Source of the DNA: Mycobacterium sp. 852014-52450_SCH5900713
GTDB lineage: Bacteria > Actinomycetota > Actinomycetes > Mycobacteriales > Mycobacteriaceae
Assembly: GCF_001667075.1 (NCBI RefSeq)
Contig: NZ_LZIL01000066.1
Coordinates: 99,979-163,978 of the forward strand
Direction: 5' to 3'
Length of the DNA stretch: 64,000 nt
The position numbers and the translations under genes are program-made. Shown here piece by piece: positions 1-8,871 of this stretch (positions are counted from its first letter, which is position 1; every line of letters begins with the position of its first letter). Under the pieces are notes generated by a model. The model searched no databases. It had not been told where the DNA came from and saw nothing but the letters and a program-made list of their open reading frames with translations.

Positions 1-2845
1 CGACCTGTTTGATGGCGCTGCGGCGCCAATCCCCATTGGGGTCGCGGTCGAAGCGCTTGACGTCCTCGCCGCCTTCCCCACTATTGGAGCGCCCGCCGAG
101 ACGGTTCATCGCGATGGCGAGCGTCTCGTGCGCCTCGGCCGAGATCGAGCCGTAGCTCATCGCCCCGGTGGAGAAGCGCTTGACGATCTCGCTGGCGGGT
201 TCGACCTCTTCCAGCGGGACCGGGGGACGCACACCGCCGCGGAACTTGAGTAGGCCGCGCAGTGAGGCCATCCGCTCGCTCTGGTCGTCGATCAGGCGGG
301 TGTAGTCCTTGAAAATCTTGTACTGGCCGGTGCGAGTCGAGTGCTGCAGCTTGAACACGGTCTCCGGGTTGAACAGGTGATACTCACCTTCCCGGCGCCA
401 CTGGTACTCGCCGCCGACTTCGAGTTCGCGGTGCGCGCGCTCGTCGCGGCGATCCAAATAGGCCAGCCGGTGCCGAGTTGCGACGTCGGCGGCGATGTCC
501 TCCAGGGTGATGCCACCGATCGGGCAGCTCAGCCCGGTGAAGTACTCGTCGAGCACATCCTCGGAGATGCCGACCGCCTGGAACAGCTGCGCGCCGGTGT
601 AGGAGGCCAGCGTCGAAATGCCCATCTTGGACATCACTTTCAGCACGCCCTTGCCGGCGGCCTTGACGTAGTTGTTCAGCGCCTTCTCGCGGTCCTGCCG
701 GTCCGAGAAGCCGTCGATCGCGCCGCGGTCGAGCATGTCCTCGATCGACTCGAACGCCAGGTAAGGGTTGATCGCCGCCGCCCCGCACCCGATCAGCATC
801 GCCATGTGGTGCACCTCGCGGGCGTCACCGGTCTCGACGACCAGACCCACATGGGTGCGCGTCCGGTCGCGCACCAGGTGGTGGTGGACTCCGGAAACGG
901 CGAGCAACGACGGGATCGGCGCCATCTGCTCGTCGGACTCGCGGTCCGAGAGAATGATGACCCGCGCGCCGTCCTCGATCGCGGCCGATGCCCGCGCGCG
1001 CACCTCATCGAGCGCCGCCGCCAACCCGGCGCCACCCTCGGCGACCGGGTACAGGCAACGAATCACCTTGGACCGCATGCCATGCGGGCGCCCGTTGACC
1101 TCGTCCTCGGGATTGAGGTTGACCAACTTGGCCAGCTCGTGGTTGCGCAGAATCGGCTGCTGCAACGCGATCTGGTGACAGGAGTGTTCGGTCGGCGTGA
1201 GCAGGTCGCGCTCGCCGCCGGTGGTGCCCTGCAGGCTGGTCACCACCTCTTCGCGGATGGCGTCCAGCGGCGGGTTGGTCACCTGCGCGAACAGCTGCTG
1301 GAAGTAGTCGTAGAGCATCCGGGGCCGCTGCGAGAGCACCGCGACCGGGGTGTCGGTGCCCATCGAGCCAATCGGCTCGGCGCCCGTGCGCACCATGGGC
1401 GACACCAAGAGGTTGAGCTCTTCATAGGTGTAGCCGAATGTCAACTGCCGCTTGACGAGTCGTTCATGCGGCATCCGCACGTAGTCGCCCTGTGGCAGCT
1501 TGTCGAGCGGGACCAGGTTCCGGTCCAGCCATTCCTGGTACGGGTGCTCGGCGGCGAGTTCGGCCTTGATCTCCTCGTCGGCGACGATTCGCCCTTGGGT
1601 GGTGTCCACCAGGAACATCCGGCCGGGCTGCAGGCGCATCCGGCGAACCACCTTCGCCGGGTCCAGGTCCAGGACCCCGGCCTCGGAAGCCATCACCACC
1701 AAGCCGTCCTCGGTGACCCAGATCCGGGAGGGGCGCAAGCCGTTTCGGTCCAGCACGGCGCCCACGATGGTGCCGTCGGTGAACGTGATCGACGCCGGGC
1801 CGTCCCAGGGTTCCATCAACGAGGCGTGGAACTCGTAGAACGCCCGCCGCGCCGGGTCCATCGACTCGTTGCGTTCCCACGCCTCGGGAATCATCATCAG
1901 CACCGCGTGGGCCAGGCTGCGGCCACCCAGGTGCAGCAGTTCGAGCGCCTCGTCGAACCGCGCGGTGTCCGAGGCGCCCGGGGTACAGATCGGGAACAGC
2001 TTCTCGACGTCGGCTTCCGTGCCGAAGACCTCGGTCTTGATCAACGCCTCGCGGGCACGCATCCAGTTCTCGTTGCCGGTGACGGTGTTGATCTCGCCGT
2101 TGTGGGCCACCCGACGGAACGGATGGGCCAGCGGCCACGAGGGAAAGGTGTTGGTGGAGAACCGCGAATGCACGATGCCCAGCGCGCTGGTCATCCGATC
2201 GTCTTGGAGGTCAAGGTAAAACGCCTTGAGCTGCGGTGTGGTCAGCATGCCCTTGTAGACCATCGTCTGGCCGGAAAGGCTTGGGAAATAGACGGTTTCG
2301 CGACCGGGTCCGTCCTGCCCGGGCCCCTTGGTGCCGAGTTCGTGCTCGGCGCGCTTGCGCACCAGATAGCAGCGGCGCTCCAGCGTCATGTCCGATGCGC
2401 CGGCCATGAACACCTGCCGGAACGTGGGCATCGCGTCGCGGGACAGCGCGCCGAGTGACGAGTCGTCGATGGGCACGTTCCGCCAGCCCAGCACCGTCAG
2501 GCCCTCGGCTTCGGCGATCTTCTCCACCGCGTCGCAAGCGGCCGCGGCGTCCTTGGACGACTGCGGGAGGAAGGCGATACCGGTGGCATAACTGCCAGCT
2601 GGGGGCAGCTCGAAATCCACGACCTCGCGCAGGAAGGCATCCGGGACCTGGATCAGGATGCCGGCACCGTCACCGCTGCGCGGCTCGGCGCCCTGAGCAC
2701 CGCGGTGTTCGAGGTTGAGCAGCGCGGTGATGGCCTTATCGACAATGTCGCGGCTACGACGGCCGTGCATATCGACGACCATGGCTACCCCGCACGAGTC
2801 GTGCTCGAACGCGGGGTTGTATAACCCGACGCGCTTGGGCGTCAT
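1..2845 (-). CDS. gltB: Glutamate synthase large subunit, 5' part (runs off the left edge)
   Basis: NADPH-dependent glutamate synthase alpha chain: glutamine plus 2-oxoglutarate gives two glutamates in nitrogen assimilation. 948 codons are visible of about 1,527 in the M. tuberculosis protein (Rv3859c). The ATG at 2845 gives a start beginning MTPKRVGLYNP, as in other mycobacteria. Cys18, in the context HDSCGVAM, is the N-terminal amidotransferase nucleophile exposed after propeptide removal. The glutaminase domain covers roughly residues 18-430 and the central domain 450-750. The visible part ends just inside the FMN-binding synthase domain (FSTGAMSYGS segment near residue 905), so the iron-sulfur residues and the C-terminal helix domain lie outside the window. 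The frame is open throughout. gltD is not in the window. Confidence 0.97.
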   Translation of the reverse strand, partial: MTPKRVGLYNPAFEHDSCGVAMVVDMHGRRSRDIVDKAITALLNLEHRGAQGAEPRSGDGAGILIQVPDAFLREVVDFELPPAGSYATGIAFLPQSSKDAAAACDAVEKIAEAEGLTVLGWRNVPIDDSSLGALSRDAMPTFRQVFMAGASDMTLERRCYLVRKRAEHELGTKGPGQDGPGRETVYFPSLSGQTMVYKGMLTTPQLKAFYLDLQDDRMTSALGIVHSRFSTNTFPSWPLAHPFRRVAHNGEINTVTGNENWMRAREALIKTEVFGTEADVEKLFPICTPGASDTARFDEALELLHLGGRSLAHAVLMMIPEAWERNESMDPARRAFYEFHASLMEPWDGPASITFTDGTIVGAVLDRNGLRPSRIWVTEDGLVVMASEAGVLDLDPAKVVRRMRLQPGRMFLVDTTQGRIVADEEIKAELAAEHPYQEWLDRNLVPLDKLPQGDYVRMPHERLVKRQLTFGYTYEELNLLVSPMVRTGAEPIGSMGTDTPVAVLSQRPRMLYDYFQQLFAQVTNPPLDAIREEVVTSLQGTTGGERDLLTPTEHSCHQIALQQPILRNHELAKLVNLNPEDEVNGRPHGMRSKVIRCLYPVAEGGAGLAAALDEVRARASAAIEDGARVIILSDRESDEQMAPIPSLLAVSGVHHHLVRDRTRTHVGLVVETGDAREVHHMAMLIGCGAAAINPYLAFESIEDMLDRGAIDGFSDRQDREKALNNYVKAAGKGVLKVMSKMGISTLASYTGAQLFQAVGISEDVLDEYFTGLSCPIGGITLEDIAADVATRHRLAYLDRRDERAHRELEVGGEYQWRREGEYHLFNPETVFKLQHSTRTGQYKIFKDYTRLIDDQSERMASLRGLLKFRGGVRPPVPLEEVEPASEIVKRFSTGAMSYGSISAEAHETLAIAMNRLGGRSNSGEGGEDVKRFDRDPNGDWRRSAIKQV

Positions 2846-3471
2846 ATGCACCTGACCCTTCGCCTGAACGTTGAGCTGTCCGTTAACAGCTGCTCCGATG
2901 GAGTCGCACCCGGAGGTTGCGGGCTTAAGACCCCTCGGTCTTGTCTCGATAGGCTGTCCCCCAGGTGGAGATGATCCTGTTAGGGATGCGTCCGTGCAGC
3001 GCTGAACGGTGGCCTGGAAACCGGTCTCGACAAGTCGTAAAACGATATGACAATACCCGCCTGACATGCCAACTTCGTCAAGTCTAACCGCCAGCTGGCA
3101 GCACCGTAAATTTCGCGGCGGCCGTAGTGCGACAACCCGGCGGACGTGCTGTTTCGGCGTTGCAGCCTTCGTCACAGCAGCGCCGTCCGGTGCGCCGAAT
3201 CTGCTGCCGGTAGATGTTTGCTGACGCCGCACTGGCGCGTGCCGACCGCCCCCGCATCGGCTCGCATGGTCGTGCTCAGCGGGCGGCCAAAGCCACCGCG
3301 GGCAGGCCAAAGCGAGCGCTGCTAAGTTTGCACGGTAGCGATGGGCGGCACGGCGGAGATACTGGACGGGTACTGGTCCGCATCCGGCGCCGGCGGTGAG
3401 CCGTGGCGCTTATCACTAGCCCAGGACGCACCCCACCAGCGCCGACCGATCGCCCGGCACCCGAGGAGCCC
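2846..3471. other. Non-coding interval upstream of gltB and of the MinD-like gene
   Basis: About 626 bases between two divergent genes. I see no convincing coding frame. A perfect 6-bp stem (AAGACC/GGTCTT, loop of 4) lies at 2927-2942, about 80 bases upstream of gltB, and could be part of its leader. No riboswitch, tRNA or clear promoter was recognised, although promoters for both divergent genes must lie here. Confidence 0.5.
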
Positions 3472-4692
3472 ATGAACGAGCGCGACGAATTCCTGCGGGA
3501 CCGTCTGCAGCCGCCGCCCGGTACGGCGGCGGCGCGCCCGCCCGGCCCCCCGCCCGGGAGTGTGCCGCCTGCGCCGCAGCCTCCTGTCGGCCAGCGCCTC
3601 ACACCGCGGCCACCGTCGGGGACCCCGGTGCGCCCGCCGGCGTCTCCGCAGCGTCCGCCCGCTCCGTCCCAACAGCCCGCCGTCGCCGCGCCCGCTTTCC
3701 CGCGGCCGCCCGCGAGGCCGGCTCCACAGGAGGCCCCCGCACCCGCCGCTGCGGTACCGCCGATCACCGCAACGCCGGCGCGGTCCACCAGCCCCGTCGG
3801 CGCAACACCCGACCGCGGTTGGCGACGCATCCTCCGGCTCATCACTTTTGGTCTGGTCAAGCTGGGTCCGTCATCCGCGCAACAGCAGGACGCCCAATTC
3901 GAGGCGGCGATCCGGGCCCGCCTGCTCGGCAACTACAAGGTGGGCATCCTGGGCAAGGGTGGCGTCGGAAAAACGTCGGTGGCCGCCAGTGTGGGCTCGC
4001 TGTTCGCCGAACTCCGAAGGCAGGACCACGTCGTGGCGATCGACGCCGACACCGCCTTCGGCCGACTCAGCAGCCGGATCGACCCGCGGTCGTCCGGATC
4101 GTTCTGGGAACTCACCGCCGACAAGAACCTGGAGTCTTTCAGCGATGTGGTCGCCCGGGTGGGGCGCAACTCCGCCGGCCTGCACGTGCTCGGTGGTGAA
4201 CCGGCGGCCGGGCCGCGCCGGGTGCTCGACCCCGCGATCTACCGGGAGGCCGCGTTACGCCTCGACCGTCATTTCGCGATCTCGGTCATCGACTGCGGTT
4301 CCACGATGGACGCGCCGGTCACCCAGGAGGTGCTGCGCGATTTGGACGCGCTGATCGTGGTTTCCTCGCCGTGGGCGGACGGGGCGAATGCCGCCGCCAG
4401 GACCATGGAGTGGCTGGCAGATCAGGGCTTCGACACACTGCTGCGGAACAGCGTCGTCGTGCTCAACGATTCAGATGGCCACGCCGACAAGCGCACCCGG
4501 GCGTTGCTGGCCCGCGAGTTCATCGATCACGGCCGGCCGGTGATCGAAGTGCCCTTCGACCCCCACCTGCGGCCGGGCGGTGTCATCGATGTGAGCCGCG
4601 AAATGGCGTCGGCGACGCGGCGGAAATTCCTCGAGGTCACGGCGACGATCGCGGGCTATTTCGTGGCCCGTCACGACGACCAGCCGGGCTAG
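3472..4692 (+). CDS. Proline-rich MinD/ParA-like ATPase (Rv3860-like)
   Basis: A 406-residue protein. A Pro/Ala-rich disordered N-terminal region of about 130 residues is followed by a P-loop ATPase domain with an intact deviant Walker A motif (GKGGVGKTS, about residues 161-169). The design matches the MinD-like proteins near ESX loci (Rv3860, EspI/Rv3876), and the position beside gltB matches Rv3860. I chose the ATG at 3472 because GAGGAG lies just upstream; an in-frame GTG at 3403 would add 23 residues. The stop overlaps the stop of the convergent sigma gene by 4 bases. A role in ESX secretion or regulation is inferred from the family; the substrate is unknown. Confidence 0.85.
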   Translation: MNERDEFLRDRLQPPPGTAAARPPGPPPGSVPPAPQPPVGQRLTPRPPSGTPVRPPASPQRPPAPSQQPAVAAPAFPRPPARPAPQEAPAPAAAVPPITATPARSTSPVGATPDRGWRRILRLITFGLVKLGPSSAQQQDAQFEAAIRARLLGNYKVGILGKGGVGKTSVAASVGSLFAELRRQDHVVAIDADTAFGRLSSRIDPRSSGSFWELTADKNLESFSDVVARVGRNSAGLHVLGGEPAAGPRRVLDPAIYREAALRLDRHFAISVIDCGSTMDAPVTQEVLRDLDALIVVSSPWADGANAAARTMEWLADQGFDTLLRNSVVVLNDSDGHADKRTRALLAREFIDHGRPVIEVPFDPHLRPGGVIDVSREMASATRRKFLEVTATIAGYFVARHDDQPG

Positions 4693-5567
4693 CCTCGTTC
4701 GGCCGGATTTCCCATCCGCGCGGCCGGGTCCGCGATCGCCTCGATCTTGGCCACGCGGGACCCGCGGATCGTCAGGACAATGACGGCGAACAGCCGGCGA
4801 TCGGTGAATGCCAACAGCACCGGTTGCCCGACGGGGCCGCTGACCAACGTCACGTCCGGCCACAGGTAGCGCAGCAGGTTGGTGGCCACCGCGTCCGGCC
4901 CGTGGTTGATCTGCTGCGGCGGGGGCGGGTCGGCGAGGATCGTGCCCACGCCCCACACCGTCGGGTCCAGCACGGCGGCCAACGCCGCAACGTCGCCGTT
5001 GGCGCATGCGGTGATGAACTTCTCGGTGACCAGCTGGTGCTCGGCCGTCCCCACCTCGTTGATTTTGGGTTGCGCGGCAACGAATTTCGCCCGCGCTCTC
5101 CGCGCCAGTTGACGGCAGGTGCCCACCGGGCGGCCCACGGTTTCGGAGATCGATTCGAACGGGACGCCGAACACGTCGTGCAGCACGAAGGCGACCCGTT
5201 CCCCGGGACTGAGCCTGCGCAGCACTTCGAGCAACGCGGCGCGGATCTCGTCGTCGAGGGTGACCCGGTCGGCAGGGTCGGAGCGGTGCGGCGCCGGCCG
5301 CTCCTGGACCTCGCCCGGTCGTTCGTAGCGGGCGCGTGCCGAGCGGACCTGGTCGAGGCAGAGCCGGCTCGCCACCACCGTCAGCCAACCTCGGACGTCA
5401 TCGATCTCGCCGACGTCGGCCCGCGAGAGCCGCAAAAATGCCTCCTGCGCAACGTCTTCGGCGTCACCGACGTCGCCGAGCATTTGGTAGGCGAGGTTGA
5501 CAAGATACGGTCGGTGACGACGCCAGGCCTCGGCGACCTGGTCGCCCGCTGGCTGCGACTGGTTCAT
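4689..5567 (-). CDS. ECF41-group (SigI-like) RNA polymerase sigma factor with fused C-terminal domain
   Basis: A 292-residue ECF sigma factor. Region 2 (LAYQMLGDVGDAEDVAQEAF, residues about 26-45) and region 4 (LSPGERVAFVLHDVFG, then the FESISETVGRP helix-turn-helix, residues about 118-145) are clear. The last ~115 residues form a SnoaL/NTF2-like extension. That layout defines the ECF41 group, in which the extension regulates activity and no separate anti-sigma factor is needed. It resembles M. tuberculosis SigI (290 residues). ECF41 genes usually neighbour their target, an oxidoreductase, epimerase or carboxymuconolactone decarboxylase; here an NmrA-like oxidoreductase lies divergent. A matching promoter precedes it at 5576-5602, which would leave almost no 5' leader. 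Confidence 0.9.
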   Translation of the reverse strand: MNQSQPAGDQVAEAWRRHRPYLVNLAYQMLGDVGDAEDVAQEAFLRLSRADVGEIDDVRGWLTVVASRLCLDQVRSARARYERPGEVQERPAPHRSDPADRVTLDDEIRAALLEVLRRLSPGERVAFVLHDVFGVPFESISETVGRPVGTCRQLARRARAKFVAAQPKINEVGTAEHQLVTEKFITACANGDVAALAAVLDPTVWGVGTILADPPPPQQINHGPDAVATNLLRYLWPDVTLVSGPVGQPVLLAFTDRRLFAVIVLTIRGSRVAKIEAIADPAARMGNPAERG

Positions 5568-5575
5568 GACTCTTC

Positions 5576-5602
5576 GACGATCCGCTGCGACAAAAAGTTA
5601 CA
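5576..5602 (-). promoter_or_regulatory. ECF41-type promoter driving the sigma gene (autoregulation)
   Basis: Reading the minus strand: TGTAACT (5602-5596), 16 bases, CGTC (5579-5576). This follows the published ECF41 pattern TGTCACA-N16-CGTC with two mismatches in the upstream element and exact spacing. The sigma gene ATG is at 5567, so the transcript would be leaderless or nearly so. Confidence 0.65.
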
Positions 5603-5613
5603 GGTTTTCCACG

Positions 5614-5640
5614 TGTAACTTTCCCACCTTTCGCCCCGTC
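5614..5640 (+). promoter_or_regulatory. ECF41-type promoter driving the NmrA-like gene
   Basis: TGTAACT (5614-5620), 16 bases, CGTC (5637-5640): the same arrangement as on the opposite strand. The two upstream elements form a perfect 9-bp inverted repeat (AAAGTTACA at 5594-5602, TGTAACTTT at 5614-5622). The expected start of transcription is near 5647, leaving about 34 bases of leader with a ribosome site before the ATG at 5681. Confidence 0.65.
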
Positions 5641-5680
5641 CTTGGAACACCGCAGAAAATTCCGAGAAAGGGGCCTTCCC

Positions 5681-6523
5681 ATGACCATTGTGATAACCGG
5701 AGCGACCGGCAACGTCGGACGCCCTCTCGTCGCCGCCCTTGCCGCCGCGGGGGCGCCGGTGCGCGCGGTGACCCGTGCGCCGGAGACGGCCGGGTTTCCG
5801 TCCGGCGTCGAACCGGTCGGGTCGGCGACCGCGGCGCTGCCCGGCGCGTCGGCGGTGTTCCTCAATTCCCGGGCGCTGGGTGAGGACCTGCAGCGGGTGG
5901 TAACCGAGTGCGTGCGCGCCGGGGTGAGGAAGCTGGTTGCGCTCTCGGCGATCAACGCCGACGACGACTTCTCCCGGCAGCCGTCCCGCTTCCGCGGGGA
6001 CCGCAACAAGGAGGTCGAACAGCTCGCCGTCGACTCCGGCCTGGCCTGGGTGAGCCTGCGGCCGACGGTATTCGCGACGAACTTCGCCGGCATGTGGTCA
6101 CCGCAGATCCGCGCGGGCGACGTGGTTTTTGGGCCGTACGCCGCGGCTTCGACGGCACCCATCGTCGAGACCGACATTGCGGAGGTGGCAGCGCGGGCGT
6201 TGCTCACCGATGAGCTTGTCGGGCAGCGGATCCCGCTGACCGGTCCGCAGGCTTTCACCAACTCGAAGCTGGTCGAGGCCATCGGCGCCGTGTTGGATCG
6301 GCCGCTGCAGTACCGCGAAATCCCGAATACCGCGGTGCGCCAACGATTCCTCGCGTTGGGCTTCACCGCCGACTTCGCGGATGCCTACATCGCCATGCTG
6401 GCCGCGACACTCGATGCACCCGCGCTGGTCACCCACGACGTGGAGAAGATCCTCGGCCGGCCGGCGCTCCCCTTCGGCCAGTGGGTCGCCGGGCATCGCG
6501 ACGTTTTCGCCCGTGCGAGTTAG
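5681..6523 (+). CDS. NmrA-like NAD(P)-binding atypical SDR oxidoreductase
   Basis: A 280-residue protein with an N-terminal Rossmann motif (TIVITGATGNVGRP, GxxGxxG type) and the NmrA/atypical-SDR pattern seen in NAD(P)H:quinone-reductase-like proteins and redox sensors. The ATG at 5681 has GAGAAAGGGG upstream; the 13 codons before it are not supported. It is divergent from the ECF41 sigma gene and is its likely target, since epimerase/oxidoreductase genes are the standard partners of ECF41 factors. A Ddn-like F420 gene follows after 14 bases, probably in the same operon. The substrate is unknown; a redox or electrophile stress role is inferred. Confidence 0.88.
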   Translation: MTIVITGATGNVGRPLVAALAAAGAPVRAVTRAPETAGFPSGVEPVGSATAALPGASAVFLNSRALGEDLQRVVTECVRAGVRKLVALSAINADDDFSRQPSRFRGDRNKEVEQLAVDSGLAWVSLRPTVFATNFAGMWSPQIRAGDVVFGPYAAASTAPIVETDIAEVAARALLTDELVGQRIPLTGPQAFTNSKLVEAIGAVLDRPLQYREIPNTAVRQRFLALGFTADFADAYIAMLAATLDAPALVTHDVEKILGRPALPFGQWVAGHRDVFARAS

Positions 6524-6537
6524 CAAAGGAGCCGCAC

Positions 6538-6978
6538 ATGTCCGAACCGCGTCCGCCGCGCTACCTCAAGCCGATGAACAGGGTGATGATGGCGGTCCAA
6601 CGCCTCGGGATCCCCACCGGTCCCGCGATGGTGCTGACGGTCCCCGGCCGCAAGTCGGGCCGGCCTCGCAGCACCCCGATGACACCATTCAAGTTTCGGG
6701 GTGACCTCTATGTCGTGGCGGGTTATCCCGGCGCCGACTGGGCGGCCAACGCCCGGGCGGCGGGCACCGGCACGCTCAGCCGGGGACGGCGGTCACGGCA
6801 GGTCCGGATCGTCGAACTCTCCGCCCGAGAAGCGCGGCCGGTGCTGCGGGCGTTCCCCGCCCAGGTGCCCGTCGGTGTGGCGTTCGCGAAACGGTCGGGG
6901 ATGGTGCGCGATGGGACGGCCGACGAATTCGAAGCGCTGGCGGGGCGACTCGCCGTCTTCCGCTTCGAACCGACGTAA
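6538..6978 (+). CDS. Nitroreductase/deazaflavin (F420)-dependent oxidoreductase, Ddn family
   Basis: A 146-residue protein of the split-barrel Ddn/FDOR-A family, which binds F420H2 and reduces quinones or nitro compounds. The PGRKSGRPRSTP segment (residues about 37-48) is the family phosphate/F420-binding signature, followed by YVVAGYPGADWAANA. AAGGAG at 6525 sits 8 bases before the ATG, which fixes the start. It follows the NmrA-like gene after 14 bases and so probably shares the ECF41 promoter. The physiological substrate cannot be read from sequence. Confidence 0.9.
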   Translation: MSEPRPPRYLKPMNRVMMAVQRLGIPTGPAMVLTVPGRKSGRPRSTPMTPFKFRGDLYVVAGYPGADWAANARAAGTGTLSRGRRSRQVRIVELSAREARPVLRAFPAQVPVGVAFAKRSGMVRDGTADEFEALAGRLAVFRFEPT

Positions 6979-7005
6979 GGGCAATCGCGGATCCCTGGCC
7001 GAGGC

Positions 7006-8844
7006 CTACCAGACGATGGCCGCCATGTCGCGGTTGTCCGAGCACACGCTGCGCACCGCGGCCTCGATGTCGGGCGCGGTGATGATCTGCAGATCCTCGA
7101 CCGTCACCGTTTGGCCCGCACGCTTTTGCGCGACCACGCGAGTATCCCGAAACCCCTCGGCACGTTCGATGACGTTGCGGGCGAACCGGCCGTTCTGCAT
7201 GGCATCGATGCCGTGCCGCCCGCCCGGCGTGGTGTAGTTGCGGATGGTCGTGGCCGCATCCAGGAATGCCTCCCGCGCGGCGTCGTCGAGCTTGCTGGCG
7301 CGCGGCGCCGCGTAGCGGTGTCCGATCTCGACGATCTCGGCCGGCGAATACGATTCGAACCGCAGCTTGCGGTTGAAGCGGCCGGCCAACCCCGGGTTCA
7401 CGGTGAGGAACTCGTCCACCTGATCCTCGTAACCGGCGCCGATGAAACAGAAGTCGAAGCGGTGGGTTTCCAGCGCCACCAGGAGCTGATTGACGGCCTC
7501 CATGCCGATCATGTCGGGTGTGCCGTCCTGGTGCCGCTCGACCAAGGTATAGAACTCGTCCATGAAAATGATTTGGCCAAGCGACTTTTCGATCAACGCG
7601 TTGGTCTTGGGTCCCGACTCCCCGATGTAGTGGCCGCAGAAGTCCGACCGACGGACCTCCCGGATTTCGGGGTTGCGCACGATGCCCATGCCGGCGTAGA
7701 TCTTGCCGAGCGCTTCGGCGGTGGTCGTCTTCCCGGTGCCGGGCGGGCCAACCAGCAGCATGTGGTTGGTCTGTCCCTCCACCGGCAGGCCATGCTCGAG
7801 GCGCATCATCCGCACTTCGAGCTGATCTTCGAGCGCCGACACGGCCTGCTTGACCGCGGCCAGTCCGACCTGCTTGGCCAGCAGTGCCCGGCCCTCGGCG
7901 AGCAACTCGGCGCGCCGCTCCGAGGTGGCGTCGTCGTCCAGCTCGTCACGGCTCTTGGCCGTCGACACGTCCCACCGATCGGTGCGGCTGGCGATCGTTT
8001 CCTCGTCGGTCACGACCAGGTGCAGGTTCGGGTCGGCCAACGCGGCCTTCGCGGCCTCGGTCAGGACGCCGTTGATGGTGGCCTTCGACAGCCAGACCTG
8101 GGCCTTGTCCTCCTCACGCAGTTGGCGGTGCACCATCCCGCGCACATACGCCAAATCGGCGACCAGCAGCGGGATATCGGCCGGCCCGATCGATGCGGTC
8201 AACACGTCGGCGTCGAAGCGGCCCGACGCGTTGGTCTGCCCGATCACGTCCACGCGGTCGAGCCAGTCAAGCGCGACCCGGCCCTGCCCCAGGTGCGCCG
8301 CGGCGTGAGCCGCCAGCGCGCAAATCGACGCCGTCACGGCCGACATGATGATCGCCTGCGGGGGAAGTTCGTCGGCGGCGGCCAACAATACGTCCGGCCA
8401 GCGCTGCGTCGTGTACATCAAGAACGCCCGGGCCAGCTGGTGCCACTGATAGTTGGCCCACGAATCGAGCAGGTCGCGATTGGACAGCAGCCTGTCGGCC
8501 TCGGCGTATTCGCCGGCGATGGTCAGCGCAGACGACAACGCCAACCCCACTTGCGATGCGTCGGTCACCGTGATTCCGATGTAGGGCCCCAGCTGGATCT
8601 CCGCGGCGAGCCTCTGCCCGATGCGGGTCGTTTCACGGTGCAGCCATTCGCTGGTGGCGTAGAGCCTCTTCAGCGAGGCGAGATCGTTGTCGCCACAGGC
8701 GATGCGGCCCAGCCACGCGTCGGCCATCGACGAATCGGCGTCGGTGGCCGCGACGAACTCCGGCAGCGCCGCCGCCCGGCCCTGCCTGCTCATGACCGCC
8801 ATGGCCCGGTCGAAATGCCTACGGGCAGTTTGCAAATCACCCAT
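7006..8844 (-). CDS. eccA2: ESX-2 AAA+ ATPase EccA2
   Basis: A 612-residue cytosolic CbxX/CfqX-type AAA+ ATPase of type VII secretion (Rv3884c is of similar length). The N-terminal half is helical and TPR-like. The AAA+ domain has Walker A GPPGTGKTT (about residues 365-373) and Walker B with IIFMDEFY. EccA proteins bind substrates such as PE/PPE proteins together with EspG and are thought to help release chaperones. It is the last gene of the ESX-2 cluster, 27 bases after eccE2. All expected ATPase motifs are present, so this gene looks intact even though other ESX-2 parts are missing or broken. Confidence 0.95.
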   Translation of the reverse strand: MGDLQTARRHFDRAMAVMSRQGRAAALPEFVAATDADSSMADAWLGRIACGDNDLASLKRLYATSEWLHRETTRIGQRLAAEIQLGPYIGITVTDASQVGLALSSALTIAGEYAEADRLLSNRDLLDSWANYQWHQLARAFLMYTTQRWPDVLLAAADELPPQAIIMSAVTASICALAAHAAAHLGQGRVALDWLDRVDVIGQTNASGRFDADVLTASIGPADIPLLVADLAYVRGMVHRQLREEDKAQVWLSKATINGVLTEAAKAALADPNLHLVVTDEETIASRTDRWDVSTAKSRDELDDDATSERRAELLAEGRALLAKQVGLAAVKQAVSALEDQLEVRMMRLEHGLPVEGQTNHMLLVGPPGTGKTTTAEALGKIYAGMGIVRNPEIREVRRSDFCGHYIGESGPKTNALIEKSLGQIIFMDEFYTLVERHQDGTPDMIGMEAVNQLLVALETHRFDFCFIGAGYEDQVDEFLTVNPGLAGRFNRKLRFESYSPAEIVEIGHRYAAPRASKLDDAAREAFLDAATTIRNYTTPGGRHGIDAMQNGRFARNVIERAEGFRDTRVVAQKRAGQTVTVEDLQIITAPDIEAAVRSVCSDNRDMAAIVW

Positions 8845-8871
8845 CGCGTGTGCCTTAGAATCCTCGATGTT

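Noticed and set aside
341..2458. Long plus-strand open frame opposite gltB
   Set aside because: Shadow of gltB in GC-rich DNA; its translation is low complexity and Gln/Arg/His-rich, while the minus strand gives a clear GltB.
2846..3402. Glutamine or other riboswitch in the gltB leader
   Set aside because: Only a 6-bp stem is visible; no known riboswitch core could be recognised.
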